From contig BTPG01000006.1 of the NCBI GenBank assembly GCA_036245525.1, positions 68,270,286 through 68,334,285 of the forward strand: a stretch of 64,000 nucleotides of DNA, read 5' to 3'. Shown one piece after another: positions 36,770 to 49,890 of the stretch. The notes beneath the pieces were generated by a model. It did no database searches and had not been told where the DNA came from. It saw only the letters and a list, made by a program, of their open reading frames with translations. This DNA is from Semisulcospira habei (Eukaryota > Mollusca > Gastropoda > Semisulcospiridae). How positions within the stretch are numbered: the first letter of the stretch is position 1; the number at the start of each line of letters is the position of its first letter. The position numbers and the translations under genes were made by a program.

Positions 36770-36855
36770 TTCTCTCGCCAGATCGTTGCCTTCGACCTAG
36801 ATTTTCCTTGTTTTCTCTCGCCAGATCATTGCATGCAACCTAGATTTTATGTGCA
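36770..36855. repeat. Tandem duplication of about 43 bp
   Basis: CCTTGTTTTCTCTCGCCAGA and ACCTAGATTTT recur twice. Confidence 0.8.
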
Positions 36856-36937
36856 GTGCGTAAATACATCTCCATAAAGTCTTTGCGGTAATCTAGCTGC
36901 GTCCAGCTGTAATATACGAGTGTACTTTACACTTTAA

Positions 36938-37211
36938 TTCATTAAGCCCTCAGGACAAAATTGCCGCCGTGAGATGGCCTTAGTTGCCTGCTCGGCGTTA
37001 AACCCAAATAACTAACTAACAGGACGAAATTATCAAATTTTAGAGACATCCACTGAGGTGTACGTCACAGTTCTGGAGACAGATTGGCCATGATAGTTCA
37101 AGGGTGGTGTCGGAATAGCTTGGCGCCTACAGGCGCCAAGCTATTCCGACACCACCCTTGAACTATCATGGTCGAGCCACATCCTGTGGTAGCATGTCAA
37201 GGTTTTACGGG
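36938..37211. mobile_element. TTAA fold-back MITE with a nested retroposon tail
   Basis: TTAA at 36934-36937 and 37212-37215. The palindromic core at about 37090-37172 has TGTCGGAATAGC pairing with GCTATTCCGACA, where other copies have TGCCAGAATAGC/GCTATTCTGGCA. A 58-bp retroposon tail is inserted at 36963-37020. Confidence 0.85.
36963..37020 (+). mobile_element. 58-bp retroposon tail insertion
   Basis: GCCGCCGTGAGATGGCCTTA...CGGCGTTAAACCC plus (AACT)n. Flanked by AGGACAAAATT (36952-36962) and AGGACGAAATT (37021-37031), an 11-bp duplication with one change. It equals the 3' end of the LINE fragment at 22928. Confidence 0.85.
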
Positions 37212-37681
37212 TTAAAAATTAAACGATTGGTTAGAAGAGTGGGGGTGGGGGTGGGGGGGTGGGGGTGGGGGGACCGACCAGTATGAGCTGTGAAAAAATA
37301 AAAGAAAGGTTCCCTGCATTTTGACAGGATATGTTGCAAAAGATCTGTCTGTGTGTGTGCTGTATTAGCCCCACGCCGCCCTCTGCAAAACTCATCTTCT
37401 TATAGTGCGGCGCATCGGACAGTGCTTGCGGTGTGTGTTGTTCTGCGATTATGGGTCCAACGGCTCTAGGCCTTCGCGTCCAGAATCGCAGACGGAACAG
37501 CACTCAGTCCGCGAGAAACGATATGCGATGAACGCGTTTGTTAGTGTCGAGTGGCGTGATTGCTCTGACGTAAACTACCGTCTGTCGGAGCGATCAGAAA
37601 CTCTCATCCACTGGTCTTTGTGCGCATCAAACCGACATGGAAATATGTAAACAATGTGTTTGCTTGTTAACTCATTCTAGA

Positions 37682-38345
37682 CCAGGGGCGGATGACGGGG
37701 GTGATAATGGTGGTGGTGGTGTCTGTGTGGAGGCCGGGGGGGGGGGGGGGTGAGGGGGGGGCGGCGGGGGAGGGGACGGGGGAGGGGGGTGGGGTGGAGT
37801 ATTTCCAGGGGTTGCGGACCCCCCCCTTTCTCTCCACATCCGTACACCCCCTCCCCTCTCCACCCCCCCCCCCCCCCGGCCAAATTTACCTTCACCCGTT
37901 CGGCGCGCCGAGAAAATTTAAACACCACCCAACTGCAAGAGGTATAGGTCCTCATGAGCCCCCGTAGTTGCGGGGCTCATTAGGATCTATGCCTCCTGCT
38001 GACACCACTTTGAACCCATATTCCTTTGTTGTTGGTTTTTTGTTGTTGTTGGTCTTTAGTTAACAAAGATAACAGAAACACAGTCAGTGCCGTATATGCC
38101 ATATATCCTCTCACGCGCACTCCTGTAAATTCACCTGGAAAGGAAGTGTCTTTTAAAGTCACATTCACAGACGCCCCTCCCCCCCCCACCCCCCTCCCCC
38201 CCCCACCCCCCTCCCCCCCCCCCCACACACACACTCCTCTCTCCGCGCTTTTTGAATTTTCGGCCATTGGTCTGGCATCTGGCGGCCTTTCGATAAGTTG
38301 CCCACCCTCACCCCTTTCCCCCGGAGATAACTGATCCGCGCCTGG
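37682..38345. mobile_element. hAT-like nonautonomous element with G/C tracts and a hairpin
   Basis: Ends CCAGGGGCGGATGA and TAACTGATCCGCGCCTGG. Contains G tract 37735-37795, C tracts 37860-37878 and 38178-38224, and a CTCATGAG hairpin at 37933-38000. Confidence 0.55.
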
Positions 38346-39070
38346 AGACACGTGGCATCTAAACACACAGCAATTGTCGCGCATTTGTCGCGTATCCGGA
38401 TGCAGCACGGCGTCTGGAATGACTTCCAGTGATCACCAGTTGTACTGTATTTCTGATATCATTGAAATCTGACACCGAAGAAATTTCAAATCACGAATTA
38501 GTAATTGAGTTTTTACCACAGGTTTAGTTTGACTCGATTTATTATGAAGGCAGATGACGCAAAACCTTACTACGTAAACTCATTTTCAAATCGCTTTAGC
38601 GTCATTCGATGCTGTTCGCATGTAACTTCGTATGTAACAATCTTGTGTTCTCCGAGAAAAACGAACAAAACTATTTTGGTCAGAAATCTAGACCCAAAAG
38701 GTGGCTGTCAATCGACCAAAAAAAAAAAAAAAAGAAAAATAATAAAAAAAAAAGAACCACAAAGCAGAAAACATCATAACGAAGAAAGAAATACGCTTTG
38801 AAAGACAATTACAGTAGAATTATCTTTTCTAAGCGTGTTTCTTTCTTCGTTAGGATGTTTTGGTCAGAATATGTGATCCGAAGCTTTAATCGTAAGGTGG
38901 TCATGCACTTTGCCTGTTGAGCTATTGTTTTCCCATTTCCTGACGAAATCTCGAACTAACTTGTTCGTCAGGAAATGGGAAAATAATCAAAGGAGGTAAC
39001 CGCATCAAGACACGATCTCCTGCCAAACTGTCACGTACGAGGTTGCTCGCGAACCGCTCTATCGAAGTAT
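38346..39070. other. Non-coding stretch with two fold-backs
   Basis: A fold-back relative of the CCAACGGAGAAAG family at about 38770-38860 (GAAGAAAGAAATACGCTTTG and complement), with an adjoining AAAAGGTGGCTGTCAATCGACC block, and a short palindrome at 38929-38988 (TTTCCCATTTCCTGACGAA and complement). Confidence 0.6.
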
Positions 39071-39640
39071 AGGCCGTTTGATATAGGCACGTTTTTTCCC
39101 CCTCCAAAAGATCTCCGCAAAGAAACACTTTTGTATCACTTTAGAACATATATCACTTAGTGCCCATTGACCTAATAATTAGTTATTTGTACTTCTATGC
39201 TTTGTTCATGTGCTTTTTCTGTACAGTCGTACACAAATTTGTGACACGACAAAAACAAGCCATTTTCAATACCGGCCTAATAGAGCCCCGGCCAGAAACG
39301 GGCAGATTTCAATATCGAGGTCAAGCATGCAGACTTCATGTATGCCTGAGCTATTTCAGTGAAAGTGAACTTTCTGCTACAGGGCTGACTATATCTAAGG
39401 CACCTTTAGGGATGTAAAATCAGTCATTTCATGAAAAAAAATCCGAATTTTTATGACTGTACAGCAAAAATGACGCAGTGTTCGAATTTCTTAAAAGTAA
39501 ATGGTATTAGGTCCACTCACACTGAATGATATTTATTCTAAGAGTGGTATAGACAATATTTTTTTTGTGTTTTGATTTGTTGCGAAGATATCTGCTAAAA
39601 ACGTGCGCTCTGTTGTCAAACGATCAACTAAACTACTATT
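39070..39640. repeat. Dispersed repeat, copy 2
   Basis: Same family as 35750-36290. The DNA transposon at 39668 begins just beyond its end. Confidence 0.65.
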
Positions 39641-39957
39641 CAACTTCGTGGAATTCCCAATTCGTAATAGTGAGGGGCCCAAGGTTCATAAAACAGCTCG
39701 AATGTTCACTTCATAGTAGAGACATGCCACTTGGTATATAAGTAAACAGTACCTCTCCGAACAATATTAGCGTCAGAAACACATTGACAGCGCTCTCAGA
39801 TGGGCACGGCCATCGATTAATTAGGTCAACCTGACCCATAAACTCTTTTGTTCTTGTTCTTAACCATAACTATTGTACATACAACTGGTTTGAACTAAAA
39901 GCAGCATGGAAGTTCAATATGCATGCAAAGGAACCTTCATGATATATCATGCAGTCC

Positions 39958-40340
39958 GAATTTTGCCGGATGTGATATCTGATGGGTCACAGTTAATTAG
40001 GTCATGACCATCTGCCCATTTTATCGCGACTACAGATTGATCATTTTAGCAGTAACTGAGAAAACTGTGATCAAGCACAACGTGAATGTGGCGCTTTGGA
40101 CCGTTGAAATACGTTTCCTTTCTTATCAGTATTAGTATGAACAGCATTTCAGAATTTTGCCGGATGTGATATCTGATGGGTCACAGTTAATTAGGTCATG
40201 ACCATCTGCCCATTTTATCGCGACTACAGATTGATCATTTTAGCAGTAGCTGAGAAAACTGATCAAGCACAATGTGAATGTGGCGCTTTGGACCGTTCAA
40301 ATACGTTTCCTTTCGTATCAGTATTAACAGCATTTCACAA
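39958..40340. repeat. 194-bp direct tandem duplication
   Basis: GAATTTTGCCGGATGTGATA begins at 39958 and 40152; the two units are almost identical. Confidence 0.9.
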
Positions 40341-40839
40341 TATTTTCTTTAGCAGTAATTAATTAGGTCAACATGACCCCTTTCAGGTTTATTGCTTGCT
40401 TGTTGTCTCTGCCTTACGGTGTGGTCTGGTTAGTTTTTTTCACACATGTACAAACGTAAACTGGACTTTAAAACCTCTGAGATAATCAAAAATTGACATT
40501 AATTTCCTAATAACTCTTTCTCACATTTTGCATTGATTACGCCTTAAGTGCCATCTGCAACTGTGTCCCTTCAGCGCCCCTTCCATGTACACATGTACAA
40601 CCGCAGTGTGCCAGTCAGTCACAAACATTGAAACATAAGTCAGTGTGTTCTTGTTTGAGTTCAGACGCACAAGATGTTTTCCTTTTTGCACGAGCATTTT
40701 AGAAGCGTTTCGAGTGTCTGCTATGATCACCCGACAGATGCCTGTAATAATCATGAGGTCACCACTGTTTATTTCAAACATCCTGTGAACAGTCTCCCAT
40801 GATGATCACAAACTTTTGTTCACCGTAGGTGTCTGGCCA

Positions 40840-42890
40840 AAACCACTGTATTCCCTTTGCGAGGGCATACGGAGGCTGGTCCATTGCGAGAACAGTTAGT
40901 TAGTTAGTTATTTGGGTTTAACGCCGAGCAGGCGACTAAGGCCATCTCACGGCGGGCGAGAACAGATGTTTGTCAAGGATTCAAATGTTATGTGGCTTCT
41001 TTAATCAAGTTCATGACATGCTTGATCAGTGCTGTCAAATGGGCATTTTCTAGAAGCAGCGGCAAAAGTCTGATGATGGCAGGTGGATCTCCAGCAGATG
41101 ATCGTTGCGGCGAGGCATGGTAGAATGCCCAAGATAGTGCTTCCTGGTCGTGGACCGAAGCATTTTCTAAGCATGTTTGAACATTTTGCTTATGAGGACC
41201 AGGTGACTGGGGTACAAACTGCTCTGTAGCTGGAATTGCTACAGGTAGGACATTGGTGTACTTCAGTTTCTGGGAGCTGTGGGATGCCCTGGTTGTCCTG
41301 TTCTCCGTCAAAGAGTGGCACAGACTGTTCTTGGCCCTCAGTTACTGTGTGTTGAATCAAGGATATACCAGTGCCATAAAAAGAGTCGGACGCTGTTGTT
41401 GAGCTAGGATTATGGTCAATGTTGTCCACAACACCTGCTATGAAGACACCCTTCATCATATTTATAGGGACAACAACACCGTCCACTTCGAATCGTTTGA
41501 TGACAGAGTTTGCAATCTGTGATGAGATGGACATCACACATTTGTGTGAAATTCCTAGCCCTAGAGAAGACAGTGTATCGACCAGCTCTTTCTTTCTTGT
41601 CTATGCATGGACTTTGAGACTTAGATACAGAGGCAGTGGTGTTTCTCTCTCCTTGTTGTGACGTTGGAAGGAAGGTTTTTTCCTCGAGAATCTCCGGCAG
41701 TTGAAGGCAATAAGCTGTGATATCGTGAGAACAGCTTGTCTCTGAGAATAATCAACAGATTCAGACTGCTCAATTGCCGCTGGTCCACCCAGAATAAAAC
41801 AGACCAAAGCTGTTAAAGATGCTGGCACAGATCTCTCTTGGCACTGTTTCTCAAATCTTCCATTGAATGCAGCTTTATATCTGAATATTTCCTTTCTCAC
41901 CAATTCAGCTGCTCTGGCTAACTCAAGGGCTTCAGAGTCACGGGGTACAAGCCTTCTTTACGGCATCACCCAGGTCTCTGTTAAACACAAGAACGACCTC
42001 TCTGCCTTGGTAAGATGAAAGATCTGGTACAGCTACCAGAAGCTTTTCTCTTAAACGTTTAGAATGTACCCTGTGAGCAACTTTCAGGCCAAGGCCATAC
42101 AAGCGAGAAGCATACAGACGACAAAGGTTGGGTATTGTGAAGACTGGTGCATTATCGGGATCCTCTCTGAAGCTCTCCACGTATGCCACAAGTTCTGCAA
42201 AAGCGATCGCATGCAAAGTTGAGGCATCGTCCTCCTCAGGTTCCTCCTGTGAAGTCGTAGGAGAACGTCTGTAGAACTAGAAGGCTGTAATACACTTCAA
42301 GTGATATTTGGATTCAGAGGGCACCATCTCGTTGTCAGCAAGTTTTCAAAGCAGATGCCGGTCATTGAGTAGATGGGCATGACTGTGGACCTTGAAATCC
42401 AATGTTAATGTCCATGTTTCATGTAATCCGGCTGAGCCTGGGGGACCATCACAAAACAAGTACACAGCCTGTATCGCGTTACCCTTCCCGAGTGTTTCTT
42501 CTCTTCTGCATTGCCATGTGTTGATAGTGCTGAGGATGTGCTGACTGCTTTCCTAGTTTTCACTGGACTTACAGAAGGTTCTGTTGTCTTTCTTTTCCGC
42601 TGCAAAATTGTGCTGCTGACCTTTGTTCGGCATGATGTGTGCCAAGATGCAGAATGTTTTTGGAATGTTTCTTCAAACCCATCGCCGTAATTAAGAAGGT
42701 TCAGGCTGACTGACAGGACAGCATCCAAGTTCTTCAAATCCTTCAAGATTCTCAGCAACTTATTTGTAGCCAGCACCGTCTTTTCTTGCTGGACAGACAC
42801 TGAAGTGCCTTCGCGGCGCTAGTTGTCTCTTGGCACAAGGCACAGTCAATAACTTCCACAGATGAAGCTGGTTGACTGCTTAAATTAGGA
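40840..42890 (-). pseudogene. Transposon-encoded protein of a widespread uncharacterised family, broken
   Basis: Pieces in order on the minus strand: VIDCALCQETTSAAKAL near 42870 (CxxC), WHTSCRTKV (42650), then HAIAFAELVAYVESFREDP...VHSKRLREKL (42216-41938), FNGRFEKQCQERSVPASLTA and NKERETPLPLYL (41903-41601), then DNIDHNPSSTTASDSFYGTG (41430-41370), ALSWAFYHASPQR (41130), and MDQPPYALAKGIQWFWPDTY (40873-40815). I recognise this order from large uncharacterised proteins common in fish, cnidarian and mollusc genomes; the DHNPSST and MDQPPYALAK blocks are hallmarks. Several frameshifts and stops separate the pieces, and a 61-bp insertion lies before MDQPP. The part after MGD at about 40790 is lost or unrecognisable. 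Confidence 0.75.
40896..40956 (-). mobile_element. 61-bp retroposon tail inserted in the transposon ORF
   Basis: (TTAG)n then TTTGGGTTTAACGCCGAGCA...CTCACGGCGGG. Perfect CGAGAACAG flanks at 40887-40895 and 40957-40965 form a 9-bp target duplication. It interrupts codons of the transposon protein. Confidence 0.9.
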
Positions 42891-43936
42891 GCTTGGACAC
42901 GTCGATATTTTCTTGGTTTTATCTTTCATAGAGTGTCGACCAAACACTGCAATAGAAACCAACTGGTCTATTTAGATATGATTATGATCAGTGTGGGTTT
43001 CCATACTTTTCCCACTTATTCAGGCGTGCGTGTACTCCTTACAGAAACCTGTCTAATTCGACCAATTTTAATTCAGAAAAAGTGAGCGAAAACTAGCATA
43101 ACATCGTTGGAAATTTCTTGTTATTTTATTGTCATTCAAGTTCAAACTGAATCAGACGTACAAACAGAAAGCATTTTGACACGGTTTCTTTGTGTTGTTT
43201 GAAGTATTCTAGCGGACAAGTTTCTTTGTATTTGTGATCAGCATTTTAGACAGTTAACATGTGCCGTAGTTATAACAACACCATGACACGAGATATCACC
43301 TTTGCAGGGGAAAAAAGAAATACAAAGAAAATGTACTTATAATACAGACGCTGAGTATGAGGACTGTTTTATTCCGCTGGCTCGACACATGTCGACACGT
43401 ACATCGAAACTGACGAGTCTAGCCTAGCGTATGCTATCATCCGGTGCTGTTTTAGATATGATGGCCTGGACTAAAATAATCATCTCATGTTCGTAAGATC
43501 AGCAGCAAACACAACTAAAAACCAATACGTGTGTATTGACATTTACATTATGGGTGTCCCATTTGCCCTATGTTGAAAAACCATTGTATTCAACGTTTCT
43601 TGCAAGAAAGACTCATACCTCGAGCCCTCAAAACACGGATTTTTATATGGGAGGGATGCAGCATACCATTACACCGCCGGCGGGTTAAGAGGTGATGACA
43701 GAAACAAAACAGGAACATTGGCGCGTGGGCTGGCACTATTTAACGCGTAGGTATGGGAACCCAGTGCTGCCACTCTTACAGTTATTGGCAATTTTAATCG
43801 ACCACTGACCTTCTCATAAACATCTAACAACGTGTTTCTGACGCGCAGGGTGATCATCTAAATTATCTTTATTAGTGGACAAAGTGGCAAGTCTCTACCC
43901 TCCAGCGAACAATCATGTTCCTTGGGCCCCTCACTA

Positions 43937-44858
43937 TAATAGAAATTGAAAGGAAAGCACGCCGAAGCAGACACTAGGCGAACATTTCACAGAATAAACT
44001 ACTCGTCTGCTTTCACTTTTTTGTTTGTTTCTGAAATCACTTGGTTCATTCAACGGCCACTGAAAAGCCAACACCGTCCGTCCAAGAAACGTGGATACAA
44101 ATTGGTCTCAGCAAGAGGCATTTAATTTAAAAAAAAAGTAGCTTAGCAAGGACAGATTGTAAGAAAGGCCTGCGCGCCTACTGAATATCTTAATCCTTGG
44201 AAAATAAAGTTTCGTTTGTTCGTTTGTTCGTTCACTGGGTCCGGCGTGGAACGGCAAGCAGCAACCGCACGCAAGAGGCTTAGATTCTCATGAGCATCGG
44301 TTTGCACTATGCAGGGGGTCATGGGTACTTAAAGAGAACGCATGCCGTTTGCTGGAAGCTTTTATATCTTCAGATGACAGAAAAGGACGCACCGACTGAA
44401 TAGGAAAATAAAATCACGTCATGTGTGTATGAATGTATACGTGTAAACTCCATTTGCTGCCGATAAAACGTGAGCAAGATAGATCCAACTGCAAAGAGAC
44501 ATAGGTCCTCATGAGCCCCCGCAGTTGCGGGGGATCATGAGCACCTATGCCTCTGCCTGACGCCACATTAGACTGATGCTTTTTATGTACTGTTCCTTGC
44601 GCGGCTCGTACTCTTTTGGCGTTGAAGTAGCAAAGATTGCAGAAGCACGAGTTGCATCCACTGGCAGTGACGGGGTTAAAATACAACCGATCACTGCAAG
44701 CAAGAGGCATAGAGTTTCACGGGAAGGGCCTGGGTCACATGAGAATCTATGTCTCTGGCAGATTGCATAGAATGGGTGATGGACTGACTGTGATGCGGTT
44801 CTTCAGTTCAGTTTTTGAAAAGTCGCTCCTGACTTGGCCTCCCACACTGCTGTTCTAC
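43937..44858. other. Repeat-rich stretch with a hairpin cluster
   Basis: A partial inverted copy of the MITE at 44863 (CAACGGCCACTGAAAAGCCA...GAGGCATTTAA, about 44050-44130), a retroposon tail with (GTTC)n at 44150-44233, and CTCATGAG hairpins at 44274-44350 (diverged), 44492-44554 and 44699-44763. Confidence 0.65.
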
Positions 44859-44862
44859 TTAA

Positions 44863-45079
44863 CCCCTTCACTGCCGAGAAACAAGTGAACATGATCCAGC
44901 TGCAGGAGGCATAGATCCTCATGAGCCCCCGCGGTCGCGGGGGCTCATGAGGATCTATGCCTCTTGCTGAGACCAATTTGTATCCATGTTTCTTGGACGG
45001 ACGGTGTTGGCTTTCGGCCGTTGAATGACTGAACCAAAATTTCAGAAACTAAAATGTACGTAAAGTGACAGGGAAAGGG
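44863..45079. mobile_element. TTAA MITE carrying the CTCATGAG hairpin, 217 bp
   Basis: TTAA at 44859-44862 and 45080-45083. Ends CCCCTTCACTG and the complement of CAGGGAAAGGG form short TIRs. The hairpin (44903-44970) has GATCCTCATGAGCCCCCGCG and a full complement. This copy suggests that at least some hairpins are the core of a TTAA-targeting MITE. Confidence 0.8.
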
Positions 45080-45243
45080 TTAAAACGAAACCTCTTCCAC
45101 AGCAGTTCAGTGACACCTTGCAGAGTAACTTGACACCGCTTCGCAGGAGGCCCGACAAAATCCAACCATTCACCACACACAAAACCAGACATGTGTTACT
45201 TACGCAAGCAAACGGCCTGTGGTGTACGTGTAAATGAAGAAAT

Positions 45244-47158
45244 CTCTCTCTCTTGGCTTGACTTCGCGAACGAAGATTTTATAGGAGTTGACCACGACGT
45301 CTGCAGGCTTGTTCGTGGCTGCGGAGGCCAATCCGAGACAGGCAGGTTCGACCGCAGTGGCTGCAGGGGAAGGTATGGCCAGGGTTCTGAGCTGCGGCAT
45401 CTCTGTTTTTTCTCCTGAGCCGCTTGTCCTTAAGGCTAGCTCTGTGAGAGTCCTCAAAGGAGACAGCTGCCTTGTAAATGGTGGAGCGCCAGGTGTCACG
45501 GTCCGCAGCAAGCGAAGACCACTGGTGGTGGTCGATTTGGCAGGCACTAAGTGATTTCTTGAGACAGTCTTTGTATCTCTTCTTTGGTGCCCCTCTGTCA
45601 CGGTGTCCAGTAGCAAGCTCGCCGAACAGTGTGATCTTTAGTAGGCGATGATCCTCCATCCTGGAGACATGCCCCGCCCAGCGGAGCTGTGTCCGCAGCA
45701 GCAAAGCCTCGATGCTCACAGTTTCAGCCTGTTCAAGGACCTCGACGTTGGTGACATAGTCACTCCAGTGAATGCCCAGGATGGTATGCAGGCAGCGCTG
45801 GTGGAAGCGTTCGAGGAGTCGTAGTTGGCTGCGGTAGAGGGCCCAGGACTCGGAACCATACAGCAGGGTGGTGAGGACGACAGCTCTGTACACGCTGATC
45901 TTGGTGCCTGTTTTCAGCTGTTGATTGTGCCACACCCGCTTGAAAAGTCGCCCGAAAGCGCTGTTCGCTTTTGCCAGCCTGCTGTCAAGCTCCTTGTCCA
46001 GCTTGGCGTCCGACGTGATAATGCAGCCAAGGTAGGTAAACTGGTGCACTGACTTTAGTTCAGACTCGCCAATGGTGATGTGAGGAGGGTGATACACTGT
46101 CTTGGGTGCCGGCTGATGGAGGACCTCTGTCTTTTTCAGACTGACCTCGAGTCCAAAGAGCTGGGCAGCATCTGCGAAGCAACATGTAATGCGCTGCAGG
46201 GCTCTCTCTGTGTGTGCAACGAGGGCAGCATCATCAGCAAAAAGCAGCTCACGAATCAGTTGGTCTAGGGTTTTCGTGTAGGCCTGCAGTCGTCTGAGGT
46301 TGAACAGGCTGCCATCGAGACGATACCTGATGTACACTGCATCGTCATCATCGAGGTCCACTGTGGCCTGCTTCAACATCATGCTAAAAAAGATGGTGAA
46401 GAGGGTCGGTGCCAGCACGCAGCCCTGCTTTACGCCGTTGAGAATAGGAAATGGTTCTGAGAGGTCATTGTTGAGTCTGACCTGGCCTTGCTGGTCCTCG
46501 TGTAGCTGGACAATCATGTTGAGGAACTTTGGGGGACAGCCAAGTCGCTCCAGGATCTGCCACATGCCTTGCCTGCTCACAGTGTCGAACGCTTTTGTTA
46601 GGTCGACAAATGTTACGTACATCCCTTTGTTCTGCTCGCGGCACTTCTCCTGTAGCTGTCTCAGCACAAAGACCATATCGGTGGTGCTCCTGTTTGCTCT
46701 GAAGCCACACTGGCCCTCTGGGAGTTGGTTTTCAGCGATGGCAGGTACCAGCCGATTCAGGAGCAGCCTTGCAAGGATTTTCCCAGCAATGGACAGCAGG
46801 GTAATTCCCCGATAGTTGGAACAGTCAGACTTCTCGCCTTTGTTCTTGTACAGGGTGATAACGACTGCATCACGGAGATCTTTTGGTAGTGTTCCTTCCT
46901 CCCAGCAGCAGAGAAAGAGGTCATGGAGCTTGTTGTGCAGTGCTGTGCCTCCATGTTTCCAGATCTCTGGCGGTATTCCATCAATGCCTGCTGCTTTGCC
47001 ACTCTTGAGCTGGTGGATGGCTGTGAGGGTCTCTTCAGCGGTGGGCGGTTCGTCCAATTCAACCTTTACTGGGAGGTGTGGGATTTGTAGGACGACTGCT
47101 TCTTGAACAGTGCGCTCAGCGCTGAAGAGGCTTTGAAAGTATTCCGACCAGCGGTCGG
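45244..47158 (-). mobile_element. LINE copy 2, 5'-truncated, 12-bp target duplication
   Basis: AAATGAAGAAAT occurs at 45232-45243 and 47159-47170. The element's 3' end reads CAAGCCAAGAGAGAGAG on the minus strand, a short AG-rich tail instead of poly-A. It inserted into the 3' tail of the CR1/L2-like fragment at 47170-47700. Confidence 0.95.
45279..47158 (-). CDS. LINE reverse transcriptase, copy 2
   Basis: The frame is open from the truncation point near 47157 (SDRWSEYFQSLFSAERTVQE) to the stop at 45279; the annotated internal ATG at 47057 gives 592 codons. It differs from copy 1 by a small number of substitutions and lacks the one-base insertion that breaks copy 1 near 18314. RT motifs are intact (DLTKAFD, GVKQGCVLAP, LLFADDAALV) as is the C-terminal CSHCGRTC finger. 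The 5' endonuclease is absent, so it could not move on its own. Confidence 0.9.
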
Positions 47159-47169
47159 AAATGAAGAAA

Positions 47170-47700
47170 TAAAAATAATAATAATTACGGTATTTATAAT
47201 GCGCTTATCTTATAATAATTATAACTCTAAGCGCGCACTCACAACTCGCGCACGCATGCGCACGCTTTAGACAATGACTCACGTACCGCAAATAGTGAAA
47301 TACATTACGACGGTCAGCTTGGCTTGGGGAGGGTGGTGATATAGTGCTAAAACTGTTGAAAGAGGCGAGTTTTGAGGGCGGATTGGAAGGAGGAGAGAGA
47401 GTGTTTCTGACGGAGAAAGAGTGGGAGAGTGTTCCAGGTGGATGGACCGTAGACGGAGAAGGAGCGGGGGCCGAAAGTGTTGAGTTTGGTGCGAGGAATG
47501 TGAAGGCGGAGAGGGGAAGCGCGGCGGTCGATTGCACGAAACTGTTGCTGCCAAAACCGCTGCTTAAAAAATCTGGCGCAGACGGAGGCGGATTTTTGGG
47601 TTTGATATGTTTGCCGTTCTGTTCTGAAAAAAGACATAGACTGTCATCAACGCTCCGCAGGCTAGGAGGGCTCAAAAAGATCTACACATCCTGCTGTCCC
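47170..47700 (-). pseudogene. CR1/L2-like LINE, C-terminal fragment
   Basis: Minus-strand frame 47637-47347 ends IPRTKLNTFGPRSFSVYGPS...FLRQKHSLSSFQSALKTRLF, the typical end of CR1/L2 RT proteins. Downstream is a 3' tail with GCGCTTAGAGTTATAA..GCGCATTATAAATACC and ATT units. LINE copy 2 is inserted in that tail. Confidence 0.85.
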
Positions 47701-47729
47701 ATTCACCAATGATTAACCTCAGTGTGAGG

Positions 47730-47908
47730 GGGGTGGGGCGGAAGAGGGTGTGTGTGTGGCGTGTTGGGCGAGGGGACTGGGGTGCCACGGTGGGTGTGTG
47801 TGTGGGGAGACAGGCAGGGGGGGGGGGGGGAGAGGGGGGAGGGGGATGTCACGTATAGGCACGAATTTTCTTGAATCTGAAACAGCAGAAAATGGTATAC
47901 CGCTTTTG

Positions 47909-47951
<43 letters not shown>

Positions 47952-47968
47952 CTGAAAGAAAAGAACAA
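47730..47968. repeat. G/T-rich tract and poly-A
   Basis: G-rich low-complexity DNA (47735-47850) and an A run at 47911-47949. No gene. Confidence 0.8.
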
Positions 47969-47980
47969 ACTTCACCAACT

Positions 47981-49525
<1,545 letters not shown>

Positions 49526-49828
49526 ACAAACCCCTAAAATTGGTGACTTTTTTTTACCATCCTTATGGAAAATGGGTGTGTGTACAATTCTGGGTGACCA
49601 AGTCAGGCACCCATTTTTTCTGAGGGTTGTTTCTGCATTATCTTTCATTCAAAAGTCAGAAAAAAATATCAAAAGAGGATGTCCCCATTTTCAGAGGTTT
49701 ACATGATGTTGTGTGTTTGCAACTCACTGGGCCTGTGTGTTGCCACGGAAGCGAGGGTCTCTATAGATCAACTTGATACCTGATTGGTCGGCTGCGCAGT
49801 GACATGAACTCAGTTGTTTCCCCGTCCT

Positions 49829-49890
49829 ATTGTCTTTTGTCCCGCCGGCCGCTGTTCCGTTTGCAGAGGTACAATTTTATGCAATATTTC
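49829..49890. repeat. Inverted terminal repeat, copy B left end
   Basis: TTGTCTTTTGTCCC, GCTGTTCCGTTTGCAGA and ATGCAATATT match, inverted, the end at 53625-53681 and the array units. The corresponding part of copy A (about 14390-14450) is recognisable but diverged. Homology between A and B continues outside this point, so it may be an internal boundary of a nested element. Confidence 0.6.

Larger units (their letters stand above)
39668..43936 (-). mobile_element. 4.27-kb DNA transposon with long TIRs
   Basis: Left end TAGTGAGGGGCCCAAGGTTC and the complement of the right end TAGTGAGGGGCCCAAGGAAC match, and the match resumes at GTAGAGAC.TGCCACTT, giving TIRs of about 80 bp. TAA is present on both sides (39665-39667 and 43937-43939), a likely 3-bp duplication. 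The interior encodes, on the minus strand, pieces of one large transposon-associated protein. A 194-bp tandem duplication lies at 39958-40340. Superfamily not assigned; a 3-bp duplication with long TIRs would fit Academ among others. Confidence 0.8.
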
